Translations under genes and position numbers: made by a program
Notes under the pieces: model-generated
The model's database searches: none
Seen by the model: only the letters and a program-made list of their open reading frames with translations
Told to the model about the DNA's origin: nothing
Origin: Rhipidocladum racemiflorum
Taxonomy: Eukaryota > Streptophyta > Magnoliopsida > Poales > Poaceae
NCBI GenBank assembly: GCA_036346355.1
Contig: CM070588.1
Location: 20,445,914-20,509,913, forward strand
Length of the DNA: 64,000 nt
Reading direction: 5' to 3'
Shown: in pieces, positions 10,890 through 21,492 of the stretch
Layout of the letters: the number at the start of each line of letters is the position of its first letter
Numbering within the stretch: the first letter of the stretch is position 1

Positions 10890-10920
10890 GCATTTAATGC
10901 GAATCGTGCGCATTAAATGC
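10890..10920. other. Perfect 12-bp inverted repeat in LTR D
   Basis: GCATTTAATGCG (10890-10901), 7-base spacer, CGCATTAAATGC (10909-10920). It lies just downstream of the 55-bp array. Function unknown; it could form a cruciform or bind a dimeric factor. Confidence 0.75.
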
Positions 10921-11454
10921 AAAGCATGGAGGATACAGTATGGCGGCGCGTCTTCACCAGGCGTGCATTAATTACGTGTGACATCACGGCAGCGCCTCAC
11001 CCCCTTACGGAACGGGTGGCGTTGGCGGACGTGGGGCCCGAGGCGGGGACGTGACGGCTGCGGCAGATGTTACTGGGATGTAAGAACAGTGACGTGCGCC
11101 TTAAATGCGCCCGTGCCAGTGTAATGATCAGGGATTGCAGTGTAAGCCTCCCATGCGCCCCGTCAGCCCGAGAATAAAAGGGAGCCGGGGTGCATGGGAG
11201 AAAGGGTTCGATCCATGGTCAGTAGGTTCCACCCTCTCGAGTGAGCATACAAGCAATAGCAAGGGAACCAGGACTGGGGTTGTTACTCTTCGGAGGGCCT
11301 GAACCTGGATAAATGCCTTGCGTCTCCCCGTTCTCCTGAGCTTCCGGTTACTCTGGTCATCTTCTTCCTCTCTCCGTCGATTGCCCCGAAAGCCCCCCCG
11401 TCTGAACCTCACAAGCACCCGACTCGGAGGTGCCTGTCGGCTAGTACGCTGACA

Positions 11455-12340
11455 CTCGCTGCTCAAACCCAGCTGATGCAAACTATGATGTAGACTATGC
11501 AGCAGATGCAGAATCAAGCTGTCGCCAACAATAACAATCATCAGAATGTACACCAGGGGAACCAGTTTCAGTCTAGACTCTCTGACTTCATGAGAACCAG
11601 GCCGCCGATATTCTCTGGGAATGCCAACCCAATAGAGTCGGATGATTGGCTGAGGACTATTGAGAGGAAACTACACATCTCCTAATGTGCAGACAATGAG
11701 AGGGCTTGTTTGCTTCACACCAGCTTGGGGGGACTGCTGCAGAGAGGTGGGAGAACTTTTGCGCATCCCACGAGCATCCTCAGCAAATTACTTGGGAGGA
11801 ATTTACTGCAGCCTTCCGCCAGTATCATGTGCCGAAGGGTATGATGGAGTTGAAAAAGGAAGAGTTCCGATCCTTGAAACAAGGAGGGCAACCAGTGGCC
11901 GATTATCTTAAGAAGTTTACTCAGTTGGCCCATTATGCTCCAGAGGACGTGGCAATGGACAAAGCGAGGCAGTCCCGATTCATGAAGGGACTCAACTCTG
12001 GGTTGCAAGTGGGACTAATCACCCACACATTTCCGGACTTTCAAGAACTTGTCAACAAAGAGCTTCAGATGAGGTTGAGGATAAATCCCTAACAGTTTGC
12101 GAGGTTCAAGCCGCAGTTGACCAGCCAAAAGACCAATGTTACACCTGGATCTTCAAGCAAGGGCTTCAGAACGCCTTAGCAGAGAAACAACACACTCGGT
12201 TCGAACCAACAGGGCAGAAGCGCTGCTATAGCTGCAACGAACTGGGACACTTTGCTAATTAGTGCCCGAAGAGAGGCAATGTCCCAGTTCGCTTTAATTT
12301 GGGGCCCACACCAATGAAGACACCAGCACCAGCAGCCGGC
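11455..12340 (+). pseudogene. Gypsy B gag, 5' truncated and broken
   Basis: Begins in frame at LAAQTQLMQTMM right after LTR D. A stop follows in the Gln-rich stretch, another frame break occurs after ERKLHIS (near 11683), and the body (GTAAERWENFCASHEHPQ onward) runs in another frame to 12092. The CCHC knuckle is visible from 12221 (RCYSCNELGHFAN), but TAG at 12260-12262 replaces the residue just before the last Cys. It is a capsid and RNA-binding protein gene in decay. Confidence 0.82.
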
Positions 12341-12391
12341 CCTGGAAACAATTAATCAGGAGCTACACCTTCCACCGTCGTCCGAGGTCAC

Positions 12392-13391
12392 GTGAATCAT
12401 GTCACGACCGCGAAAGCTCAAGATGCCACAGACGTTGTATTTGGTACGTTCTCGGTTAACTCAGTACCTGCCACCGTTTTATTTGATTCTGGTGCTTCAC
12501 ATTCATTCATTTCTCAAGAATTTGCTGTGGGAAATGGGTTGGAATTGAGAAAACTTAAGTGCACACTAGTAGTGCAGTCACCTGGGTCGGAACTTCAATC
12601 TAATCTAGGATGTTCAGGAGTTAAGTTGGTCATTAACGAGGTAGAGTTTCTAGCAAACCTAATTGTGTTAGATACCAAAACCTTGGATGTAATCCTTGGA
12701 ATGGATTGGCTGACCAAGCATAAGGCAGTATTGGACTGTGAGAGTAGTGTCTTTAGAGAACCAAGACGGAGAAAAAGTGAAATTTCAAGCAACCTCAATC
12801 CAAGATGGAAAACTTTTGGTCAATAGCATGAAGACTGTCAATCTAGAAGATGTGCCAGTGGTAAAAGAGTTTCCAGATGTTTTTCCTGAAGACCTGCCTG
12901 GTATGCCACCGGATAGAGAAATTGAGTTCGTTATCGAGCTGGTGCCTGGAATAACTCCGATCGCGAAAATGCCTTATAGGATGTCCACAGAAGAACTAGT
13001 GGAGATGAAAAAGCAAATTGAAGAACTTATGGAAAAAGGTTTCATCAAACCTAGCTCATCGCCATGGGGAGCACCGGTTTTGTTTGTCAAGAAGAAAGAC
13101 GGAAGTTTCAGAATGTGTATAGACTATCGTGCACTCAATGAGGTGACAATAAAGAATAAATATCCTTTGCCCAGGATACATGATCTTTTCGATCAGTTAA
13201 GAGGAGCAGGAGTCTTCTCTAAGATAGACCTTCGATCCGGATACCATCAATTAAAAATTCGGACCGAGGAGATACCCAAGACAGCTTTTTTGTCGAGGTA
13301 TGGGCACTATGAGTTCACAGTCATGTCCTTTGGATTGACCAATGACCCGGCATATTTCATGAATATGATGAACAAAGTATTCATGGAGTAC
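12392..13391 (+). pseudogene. Gypsy B protease and N-terminal reverse transcriptase
   Basis: Protease active site DSGA is at 12485-12496 (VLFDSGASHSF). The frame shifts near 12740-12830. RT then reads clearly: PYRMSTEELVEMK, KKKDGSFRMCIDYRALN, YPLPRI, FSKIDLRSGYHQL and MSFGLTN up to MNKVFMEY. LTR H begins at 13392, just before the catalytic F(I/V)DD box, so the second and third catalytic Asp residues are absent. Confidence 0.85.
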
Positions 13392-14134
13392 TGTAACATC
13401 CTAAAAATTTCTTTTAATATATTTTGTGTGTTTCTGGGATTATTGGTAATTTTTCGAAATTTATTTGGAAGCCTCGCGAGTAACTCGGATTCAAGTTTAT
13501 TGAACTAAGCAAGTTCAATAAAGATCAGGCATTTTTGTATAAGCGTAAAACCTAAATTTTTTTTAAAATAAAGATAATAGGTAGACGAGAGTGTTCTCTT
13601 CAAACATTTTCAGAAAATATGCTATATAACGTAAGTCGTTGATTTTACAAAAGTCGGTACGGGTGTCTGATTCACGAAAAGATTTTTTTAAAAAAATCTA
13701 TACGTCGAAAAAATGCGAAACCAACTTCCTTAGGTTCCAAATAGTGCCTAGTATTTTAGAGGAATTTCCCAAGATTTTTTGGAACCTTTTTGCTATTTAT
13801 TCTAAGCATACTTTGTGGTTGCATATATACGTATATAATTAGTAGTCACGTGTAGTGATTCACAAGGTCTTCTAGCATGCATGTGTTGACGTGGTGGAAT
13901 TCCAGTGAAGTGTCGTAGGTTCTCTAGAGCATGACGTTACCACTCTAGCCGCGTGATGCCAGGGCATTTCCCATTTTCCAGGCGCCGTTGCTGCACACGC
14001 ATTGAAGCGGACGTTTTGGTTTTCCTGTTGTCTCACATTCCAGCCTTTTCACTTCCAAAGCAACGCATGAGCCTCTAGTCTTCTAGCTATTCCCATTTCA
14101 TTCTCTCATTCATGTCCACATCTTCCAGCCATTC
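13392..14134 (+). mobile_element. LTR fragment H, inserted in B and cut by G1
   Basis: TGTAACATCC at 13392 begins immediately after the RT codons of B (left flank AGTAC could be the target duplication). The TGTAAC start and AT-rich opening resemble gypsy LTRs of the G type, but the rest differs. It is truncated at 14134 by the 5' LTR of G1. No coding sequence is seen; the remaining part of H is not identified in the window. Confidence 0.55.
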
Positions 14135-15369
14135 TGTAACACCCAAATTTTTGCTTTTCATGAATTTAAATAAGATTTGTCACTTTTGTGAATTTTTGGA
14201 ATTTTCTGGGATTTATTTGGATTTATTTGGAATTTATTCCCTTTTGAAATAATTAAAGAATATAATTTTGCAAATAAAATTTTGTTGGAAATAATTTATT
14301 TGAGTCCAAAATGTTCCAAAATATTTTCTAGAATTTTCCTGGAATTTTTCTGAGTGTTTTGCTATTTTTAATGAATTAAATGAATTTCTAGGAGTTAAAT
14401 TGAATATTTAAATCACTGGAAAATCGAATCGGTTAGCACTGTTCATCCGACCGAGCCCAAACCCGAGTCAGACTCGAGTCCGATCCGAGCCGCGTTCGAG
14501 CCGAACCCGGTTCCAACCTAACCCAAATCGCGTGACCGTTGGATCAAGATCCAACGGCCACGATCGCGCCACGTCGCCCACGTGCGGGCCGAGCCAGAAC
14601 CAGTCACGCCCGTGCGATCCCGACCTTTGGTTGTGCCATGTGGATGACAGGGATTGCGCCACGTCGCCCGGCCGTGTCCGAGTCGGACTCCGCCGCCCGT
14701 ACTGGCTCTGCCGCGATTTCCGCGTCGATCTCGATATTGGGGCCGACATTTAAAGCCCGGGTGCATGCCCGAGGTTCGCCTTTCCCTCGTGCACCGTTTG
14801 CCTAGCTTTCCCTAGCCCTAGCCCTAGCCGCCGCTAACTGCCCACTATTGCTCGCCGTAGTTGCCTAGGGCTTTGCTTTGGTTTTCCTCACCTTCCGCCG
14901 CTGTCCGCTGTCGCCCGAGGAGAAGGAGGTCAGATCTGGGATCCCCGAGCCAGGGCGATTCGAATGTGACCACGCACGTCACCGTAGGAGCCCCGTAGCG
15001 CCGCACCCTTGGTCGTCGTCCTTGTCTCCGGTGCCCTCTGCTCCGCCGCACGCCATCGTCGCCTCGCGAACTCCATCAACCGTCTGATCAAGATCCGAGG
15101 GCCCAGATCCGTCCAAGTCACCACGGTAAGATCCCACGTTGTAATCTCTATATCTATTTCCAATCGTTGGATCTAGATCCAACGGTTTAGATCGTGCCAC
15201 GTAGCCGTAGCTACACAGTACTAGGATAGATCTCAGCCGCTAGATCTAGATCGTACGGCTAGCGTTAACCCATGTTATAGCGTTAGATTAGATCTTGACC
15301 GTCCGATCAAGATCGAACGGTCCGGGTCAGCCGAGTAGTTTTCTATTGCGTTAAGCCAAATCCAATCTG

Positions 15370-15395
15370 GGCCGTTGATTTTCAAATCAACGGCC
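15370..15395. repeat. Palindrome in G1 LTR
   Basis: GGCCGTTGATTT, 2-base spacer, AAATCAACGGCC: perfect 12-bp arms. A close relative occurs at the same LTR position in G2, G3 and other copies (for example near 31820 and 39290), followed by GAGAT and a GCCACG box. Confidence 0.75.
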
Positions 15396-16154
15396 GAGAT
15401 CTAGCCATGTGGCTAGGAGACTGACCGTCGCGGTCAGCGCCGTCACGCCGGTCGCCACTGACGTCAGCCGTGACATCACGTGGGGCCCGCGTGTCAGTGA
15501 CCGAGCCAAACCGCACCATGACGTCATGCTGAAGTCACGGTGGGGCCCGCGTGTCAGCGCACTCGGCCGAACCGTGCGCTGACATCAGCACTGACGTCAC
15601 CCGAGGGACCCACATGTCAGTGATGCATGGAACCGTGGACCGAGTCCACGGTGGACCCGAGCCGAGCCGTGGACTGAGTCCATGGACCGGGTGACGCAAT
15701 AAATCGATTTTTCAATAGAAAAATAATGCGGTGGAAAATGAAATTCCACGCTGACGTCATGCTGACGTCATTAATCGGTTTTTCAGTATAAAAATAAAGG
15801 AATTAATTCGGATTATTGGTTTATTTGAATTTTGAAACTTCAAACGCTTATAACTTTTGCAATTTAACTCCGATTTGAATTATTCAAATTTCTAAATTTG
15901 TATAAAATTGAGGTCTACCTAATGGTGAATTTTATTTAATTTATAGACCAAAGTTTTTCTCTGTAATATTATTTAATTTATCATTGAAACTTTAAATGCT
16001 TATAACTTTTGCGTTTTAACTCCGATTTCGCCGATTCCAATTTCTAAAAATTCATAAAATATGCTCTCTCTGTTTATGGACTTCATTTGGATGTTTCGAC
16101 ACTTTTTATCTATTGTTTTATTCATTTATTGCAATTTCCACGCGTTACGAGTAG

Positions 16155-16236
16155 ACGTTTGAGGTGCCTAAAGGCTTAGAAGGTGAAGTGTTGACCCAGG
16201 AGCCACCTCAGGACCAAGATCAAGTATTCTTTGAAG
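16155..16236 (+). other. Proposed LTR exon (middle) of G1
   Basis: Bounded by GAGTAG| on the left and GAAG|GCAAGT (GC-type splice donor) on the right. The frame TFEVPKGLEGEV... joins in phase with the segment at 17438-17496. Both sites are conserved in the other G LTRs. Splicing itself is inferred. Confidence 0.45.
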
Positions 16237-17437
16237 GCAAGTATTGCTTTGACCATGTTGATCCCATTTTGAAATTAATTTGATTTAAATTATTGCATGC
16301 TAGTTCAATTAGAGAATGCTTTAAATTAATTTTGGGAGACTAGTTAATTGCCTAGTTGTCGTATGCCACCTTGACATAGATAATTGAATGCCATGAACCC
16401 CATGTCACCCTAGTTGAAAATTAAATAGTTGGACATTATTAAATTGCCAACATGGGAATTTAGATCGTTGTAGTATATTGCTTAGACTTGCTACGTGCTC
16501 ATGACATGATTTTGGACGATCAAATGTTAATATTGACTTAATGATATATTGAACATGTTTTGGAAACGTATCATGTGTTGTGATGTTGATGGCACGTGGT
16601 GCATGGTAATCAACTGGGGGTTTAATAAATAGTTTTCGGCCGGGGCATGTGGCAAGAATGATCGGGTGGGCCAGTTGTGGCATCGGGAGCGTTGGTTTAG
16701 TTCTTCGGGTAGTCTTGCCCTGGTCAACATAAGGACTTAACCTTGCGAGCCTTTGAACTGAGTTAATCGTGCAACCACATGTCCTTAATGGGACGGACCT
16801 AGTTTAGTAAGTTACTAATAACTTGCATGTGATACCTCGGGTGTCAACTACACCTTTTGTGTAGCTCGAAAGGGGAACGTACCAACGCGATGGCATGGTA
16901 CCCGTCCAATGGTATGTCGGTCCCATACTTCGCCTTTGTTAAGGGAAGGGATGGTGTGTGGCAAAAACCGAAAAGGTTCACTTGTGTAGTTAGCCGTTTC
17001 TGAAAGGCTTTGTTACGATCACTCGCCTTTGTGGTGTTTGGCTGTATCTTGTGGGTAAAGTGCATAACCTCTACAGAGTGTAAAATCTATTCGAATAGCC
17101 GTGCCCACGGCATTGGACATGCTCGGGGATTACAATCAAGGGTTAGATTTTCTTGAAAATAACTTGAACTTGAGAGGTTTGGTTTGTTAAGTGATGATGT
17201 TGATGGAAAAGTAGATTAGGAATGGGACATATGTTTATTTAACTCCTGGAAAAGTTATTGATATTACCCTGTTTCTATCGCTTTCGAATCTACATATGTT
17301 ATTTATTAAATGCTGTTACTACAAATGAACCATGAGCTGTTCCTTTGTATTAAGCCATGCATGTAGAATATTAGCTTGCATTCTGTGCATGACTTGCTGA
17401 GTACCAAGTACTCACTCTTGCCACAATACGACAACAG

Positions 17438-17496
17438 TTGAAGAAGAGTCTACACCAGCTTTAGAGGAGGAGCTCCAAGAGGAACCGTCTAACTAG
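17438..17496 (+). other. Proposed LTR exon (last) of G1
   Basis: Starts after ACAACAG| about 20 bases downstream of the GAGTAC hairpin. Read in phase with the upstream segment it gives an acidic peptide (VEEESTPALEEELQEEPSN) and stops at 17494-17496. Confidence 0.45.
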
Positions 17497-17784
17497 GGAG
17501 CGAGCCCAGACAGTTGCCTGTGGTATACTGGATGGCGCCACGAAGTTATCTTATTTTCCGCTGCTGTTAGTTCCCTTTTAATAAGTTCTCGCCCTGCGTG
17601 GCGTATATTTGTAACTTGACCTTAAGGTCGAGCAACCCGCTTGGTTAACTATTTAAGGTACCTTATTATTTCGTTGAGTATGATTGTGATATTTACCAAT
17701 GTTGAGACTGTGCACTAGCGTGTTCCTGGACTAGTGCTGAATACATAGAGGGTTCGGATTTGCAAATTCAGGTCCCGACAGAGG

Positions 17785-17798
17785 TGGTATAAGAGCCA
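17785..17798 (+). other. Primer binding site, G1
   Basis: TGGTATAAGAGCCA, one base different from the Met-tRNA consensus TGGTATCAGAGCCA found in G2 and G3. Confidence 0.85.
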
Positions 17799-17994
17799 TA
17801 CTGACTGTAGGCTCAACCCTTAGTTAGAATGGACGTAGTAAGGATAAAACCTATTTTCTAAAGGTAAAATATTATCAAGATAAGGAATGAATTCTTGTCT
17901 TATCCCCTTCTCTCTTTTCCTACCCCCTTGCTGAATTTTTCACTTACCCTCATCGCAATTTGAAATCTGTTCTTGCGAGAGCATTTTGTGATAG

Positions 17995-18705
17995 ATGGAG
18001 GGAGAGATCAACTACGTCGATCTTGAGGTTGGCCACGCCGCGGAACTTTGGCGTATGCTGCAGTTTCTTGAAGGTTTTGAGAAGCCGCAATACCAAGTGA
18101 ATGTCATCAGACAAGCGGGACTGATTAAGGCTTGTGATGTGAAGATCATGGTACATGCCAGGAAGAAGGGCAAGGGCAACCGTTCGATATACTGCACTGC
18201 TAGGAGGTCGACAATGCAGATGGGAATTCAGGAGGTATCACGACGAGCGATGCGACACAACACCCGCATCTACGCCAGCGAGCTGGAGGGCGCGGTGTAC
18301 CGTTACCATCCGCACAACAACAACCTTCTTGACCCAAAGCTGATTCAGGATGAGAATGCCACGGTCACACAGCTGGCACGACTTGTCATCACTCAGGAGG
18401 ATGTGCTCGATGATACAAACCGGGAGCTACAGAAGGCTCACGAGGAGGTCACGGTAGAGAAGAACCGATGGCGGGAGGCTCAAGAGCATGTGTCCCACCT
18501 TCTGTGAAGAATTGACGAGTTGAAGATGGCATTGTACGGACCAGGACCAGAGCCAGTACTCGAGCTACATGAGCTGGACCCGGAGGAGTCAGATCTCGAG
18601 GAAGACACCGCTTCTTCGACTACCACAGTTGTAGGGCATGGTGATTGTTTCGCGCCAATGCCACCGCACCCGCACCCAAGCAGAGGAGGTTTCTTTGACG
18701 AGTGA
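17995..18705 (+). pseudogene. Extra ORF1 between primer site and gag (G1 copy), one stop
   Basis: A 236-codon frame starting at ATG 17995 with one TGA at 18505-18507 where G2 has CGA. It is not gag or pol. Residues about 25-80 hold a basic block (FEKPQYQVNVIRQAGLIKA, HARKKGKGNR, RRSTMQMGIQEVSRRAMRH); about 115-180 look like an amphipathic coiled coil (TQLARL, DDTNRELQKAHEEV, RIDEL); the tail is strongly acidic (PEESDLEEDT). Copies occur in the same position in G2 and G3 and on the minus strand at the right edge. Conservation of the amino-acid blocks across copies argues it encodes a real protein. Function unknown; an assembly or nucleic-acid-binding accessory protein is a guess. Confidence 0.75.
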
Positions 18706-18965
18706 GCCTAGGTCTTGTAGTTGGGACTCCTTCGTTGAGTCGCGTTATAGAATAAATGGTCACCCTTAGAGGCGTTGGATTTTCATTGCTTACTGAGTGT
18801 GCAGTATGTGTTGCAGGCCCTTAGGCATTGTAAGCAACCATACCAAGTTATTATTATGGTATAATTAATAAAGTTGGATTTTGGGTTACACCTCCCTGCA
18901 TAAGTTACTCTATACTTGTCTATGCTTGTTTCCCTCTTGTCTTTAAACCTTGGAGCAATCGACAG

Positions 18966-19990
18966 ATGGTGAACACCCGCGGAAACCTTGTAGGCAATGG
19001 GAGTGGTTCTCGCCCAGCTGGGAACCCTAATGATGGAGCACCCGCACCTCAACCAGCACTGCCAGTTGACATGCAGAACTTTGGAGCTTTTCTTGCTGCA
19101 CAGACCCAACTGATGCATGCTATGATGCAGCAGATGCAACAGGTCACTGCTCAGGCCGCCGCTAACCAAGCAAATCAGGGGCAACAACATGGAGCTAAGT
19201 TGTCGGAATTCATGAGGACTCATCCACCCACATTCTCTGGGAATGCCAATCCACTGGAGGCGGATGATTGGCTAAGGTCAATAGAAAGGAAGTTACACAT
19301 TGCCCAATGCATGGGAAATGAGAAGGTGCTTTACGCATCTCATCAGTTGGAAGGGACCGCCTCTGAATGGTGGGAAAACTTCTACGCCACACGGAAGAAC
19401 ACATAGGACATCACATGGGAGGAGTTTACGGCTGCGTTTCGTTAGTATCATGTACCAGAAGGGATCATGGACCTTAAGAAGGAAGTGTTCAAGGCATTGA
19501 AGCAAGGTAATCAACCGGTGTCAGAATACCTGAACAAGTTCACACAGCTTGCACGCTACGCACCTGAAGATGTAGCGACAGATAAGGCCAGACAGTCTCG
19601 CTTTATGAAGGGACTCAACTCAGGACTGCAGGTGGGACTGATCACCCACACCTTTCCAGATTTTCGGGAGCTTGTGAACAAGGCGCTTATTCTTGAGGAC
19701 AAGCGCAAGGAGTTGGATGAGAACAGGAAGCGCAGAATGCAGCAGCAAGGATCACGTCAGGGAGCGCAGCAGCGTCTGCGGGTTGCGCCAAATTAGTTTT
19801 TCAGATTCCAACCGTAGAATGCAGCAAGAACACCGTCGCCAACACTGAGATCCGTTAGTCAGAATTTTAAGACTCCAGCCCCAGCCAGGAACGCTACTAC
19901 AAGCAATCAGCAGGGCACAGTGAGGCATTGCTATACATGCAATGAGCCAGGGCATTTCTCCCACAACTGCCCAAGAAGACAGCAGGAGTG
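18966..19990 (+). pseudogene. G1 gag with stops and a frameshift
   Basis: ATG at 18966 (MVNTRGN) starts a full-length gag: Gln/Ala-rich N-terminus, the retrotransposon gag domain (SEFMRTHPPTFSGNANPLEA to MKGLNSGLQVGLITHTFPDF), a basic linker and a CCHC knuckle (CYTCNEPGHFSHNC, near 19930-19970). TAG codons occur at 19404-19406 and near 19443, another near 19795, and one base is missing next to the knuckle (near 19975) compared with G2. It follows ORF1 by about 260 bases with no gene between. Confidence 0.85.
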
Positions 19991-21492
19991 ACCCCAGTTC
20001 GCTTCAACTTGGGATCCACACCAGCTAAGACACCTGCACCAGGAGCAAACCGCGGAGCAGCACAGCCAGGAGCCGCACCCCAGACTGTGGTGAGAGGCAG
20101 AGTCAATCACGTGACCGCAGATGCACTCCAAAATGCCACGGACATCATACTGGGTAAAATACTTGTTAGTTCAGTACCTGCAACAGTTTTGTTTGACTCT
20201 GGAGCTTCGTATTCGTTTGTTTCCCGAGATTTTGTTTCTAAGAATGATTTGGAGATTGTGGATCTTAAGTGCATGCTTATAGTTCAAACCCCTGGGTCAG
20301 AACTCCGATCTCAAGTAGGATTTCTGGGGTGAGAATATTAATAGATGGGGTAGAGTTCCTAGCGAACCTTATTATATTGGGAACCCAGACCCTAGATGTT
20401 ATTTTGGGAATGGATTGGTTATCCAAGCACAAGGCCGTGCTAGACTGTGGGCGAAGAGTCATATCAGTTGAGAGCCCGTGTGGAAGAAAAGTGGAATTTC
20501 AAGCGACTGCCGTTAGAGATGGACAGCTGATGGTTAATAGCACAAAGGCTATCAGCATAGAGGATGTCTCAGTAGTGAATGAGTATCCAGATGTTTTTCC
20601 TGAAGATCTACCTAGAATGCTGCCCGACAGAGACATAGAGTTTGTGATAGAGCTTGTACCTGGTACAACGCCGATAGCAAAGAGACCATATCGGATGTCC
20701 ACTGAAGAATTGGTGGAGATGAAGAAACAGCTTGAAGAGTTGATGGAGAAAGGATTCATCAGATCGAGTTCGTCGCCTTGGGGAGCGCCAGTTCTATTCT
20801 TCAAGAAGAAGGATAGGAATTTTAGGATGTGCATTGACTACCGTGCACTCAATGAAGTCACCGTGAAGAATAAGTACCCGCTACCCAGGATTGATGACCT
20901 GTTTGATCACCTAAGAGGAGCCGGAGTTTTCTCCAAGATTGATCTGAGATCGGGATACCACCAGCTGAAGATCCGATCGGAAGATATTCCGAAGACCACA
21001 TTCTCGTCAAGATATGGACATTACGAGTTTACTGTTATGTCCTTCGATCTAACAAATGCGCCAGCTTACTTCATGAATATGATGAACAAGGTTTTTATGG
21101 AGTACTTGGACAAGTTTGTAGTCGTCTTCATAGATGACATTCTCATCTACTCCAAGACAAAGGAAGAGCATGCAGAGCACCAGGCGAGTTTTGGAGAAAC
21201 TGAGGGAACAACAACTCTTCGCCAAGTTCAGCAAGTGCGATTTTTGGAAAGACAGGGTAGAATTCCTTGGACATGTAATGACCGCAGAAGGAGTTGCGGT
21301 AGATCCAAGCAAGGTAGAAGCTGTGTTACATTGGGAATAGCCAAAGACCGTGACCCAGATTCGTAGTTTCCTTGGGATGGCAGGTTACTACCGCCGCTTC
21401 ATTGAAGGCTTTTCGACGATTGCGAGACCTCTTACGCAATTGTTGAAAAAGGACAAAAAGTTTGCATGGACGCCGGAGTGTGAGAAAGGTTT
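19991..21492 (+). pseudogene. G1 protease and reverse transcriptase, interrupted by G2
   Basis: Protease motif LFDSGASYSF lies near 20190-20220. One base is missing near 20329, so the frame switches; RT then reads openly from about 20330 to 21180 with PYRMSTEELVEMKKQ, MCIDYRALN, YPLPRIDDLFD and the catalytic FIDD box (Asp pair 21133-21138). A second frameshift near 21180 splits the thumb. The last recognisable codons (FAWTPECEKGF) run into the G2 LTR at 21493. Confidence 0.87.

Larger units (their letters stand above)
10310..11454 (+). mobile_element. 3' end of LTR retrotransposon D: polypurine tract and LTR
   Basis: GTCCCGGGGGCTAC (10310-10323) is a grass-type polypurine tract; it is followed by a 1131-bp LTR, TGTCAGTG (10324) to GCTGACA (11454). 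The tract plus start sequence resembles Tat/RIRE2-like gypsy elements, which I state only as a likelihood. D's coding region must lie left of copia C, outside the window. A TATA-like AATAAAAG lies at 11173-11180. The right junction falls in frame within B's gag, so D inserted there. Long open frames on both strands at 10409-10970 come from the tandem repeat and are not genes. Confidence 0.8.
11455..13391 (+). mobile_element. Gypsy (chromovirus-type) fragment B: gag, protease, partial RT
   Basis: An internal slice of a gypsy element, cut on the left by D (mid-gag) and on the right by LTR H (mid-RT). It is clearly related to, but distinct from, the G elements downstream: same gag blocks (FMRTRPPIFSGNANP, MKGLNSGLQVGLITH), same protease and RT blocks, with many substitutions. 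No LTR, integrase or chromodomain of B is in the window. Confidence 0.88.
14135..17780 (+). repeat. 5' LTR of G1 (3646 bp)
   Basis: Same architecture as the other G LTRs: AT-rich start, CpG-rich U3 block with palindromes and TGACGTCA sites (about 14450-15780), TATA-like ATTTAAAG near 14748, AT-rich middle, a short exon-like segment 16155-16236, hairpin near 17401-17413, second exon-like segment 17438-17496, and TCCCGACA end. CCCTAG repeats near 14810 are too few to be telomeric. There is no gene of the usual kind. Confidence 0.88.
14135..21492 (+). mobile_element. Chromovirus G1, 5' part (LTR, ORF1, gag, protease, RT)
   Basis: The 5' LTR starts TGTAACACCC after flank CATTC and ends CCCGACA at 17780. 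It is followed by primer site, ORF1, gag, protease and RT. The element is interrupted in the RT/RNase H linker (after the CEKGF codons) by the 5' LTR of G2 at 21493. Its integrase, chromodomain and 3' LTR are not found downstream in the expected place, so they were lost or moved. Confidence 0.9.

Noticed and set aside
10409..10971. Cluster of overlapping open frames of 66-150 codons on both strands
   Set aside because: They are the 55-bp tandem repeat read in different phases, with Pro/Gly/Arg-rich repeats and no family motif.
14800..14830. Telomere-like CCCTAG repeats
   Set aside because: Only three units, not the plant CCCTAAA sequence, inside an LTR.
18783..19223. 146-codon minus-strand frame
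   Set aside because: Exact antisense of the ORF1-gag spacer and gag start; the plus-strand gag explains it.
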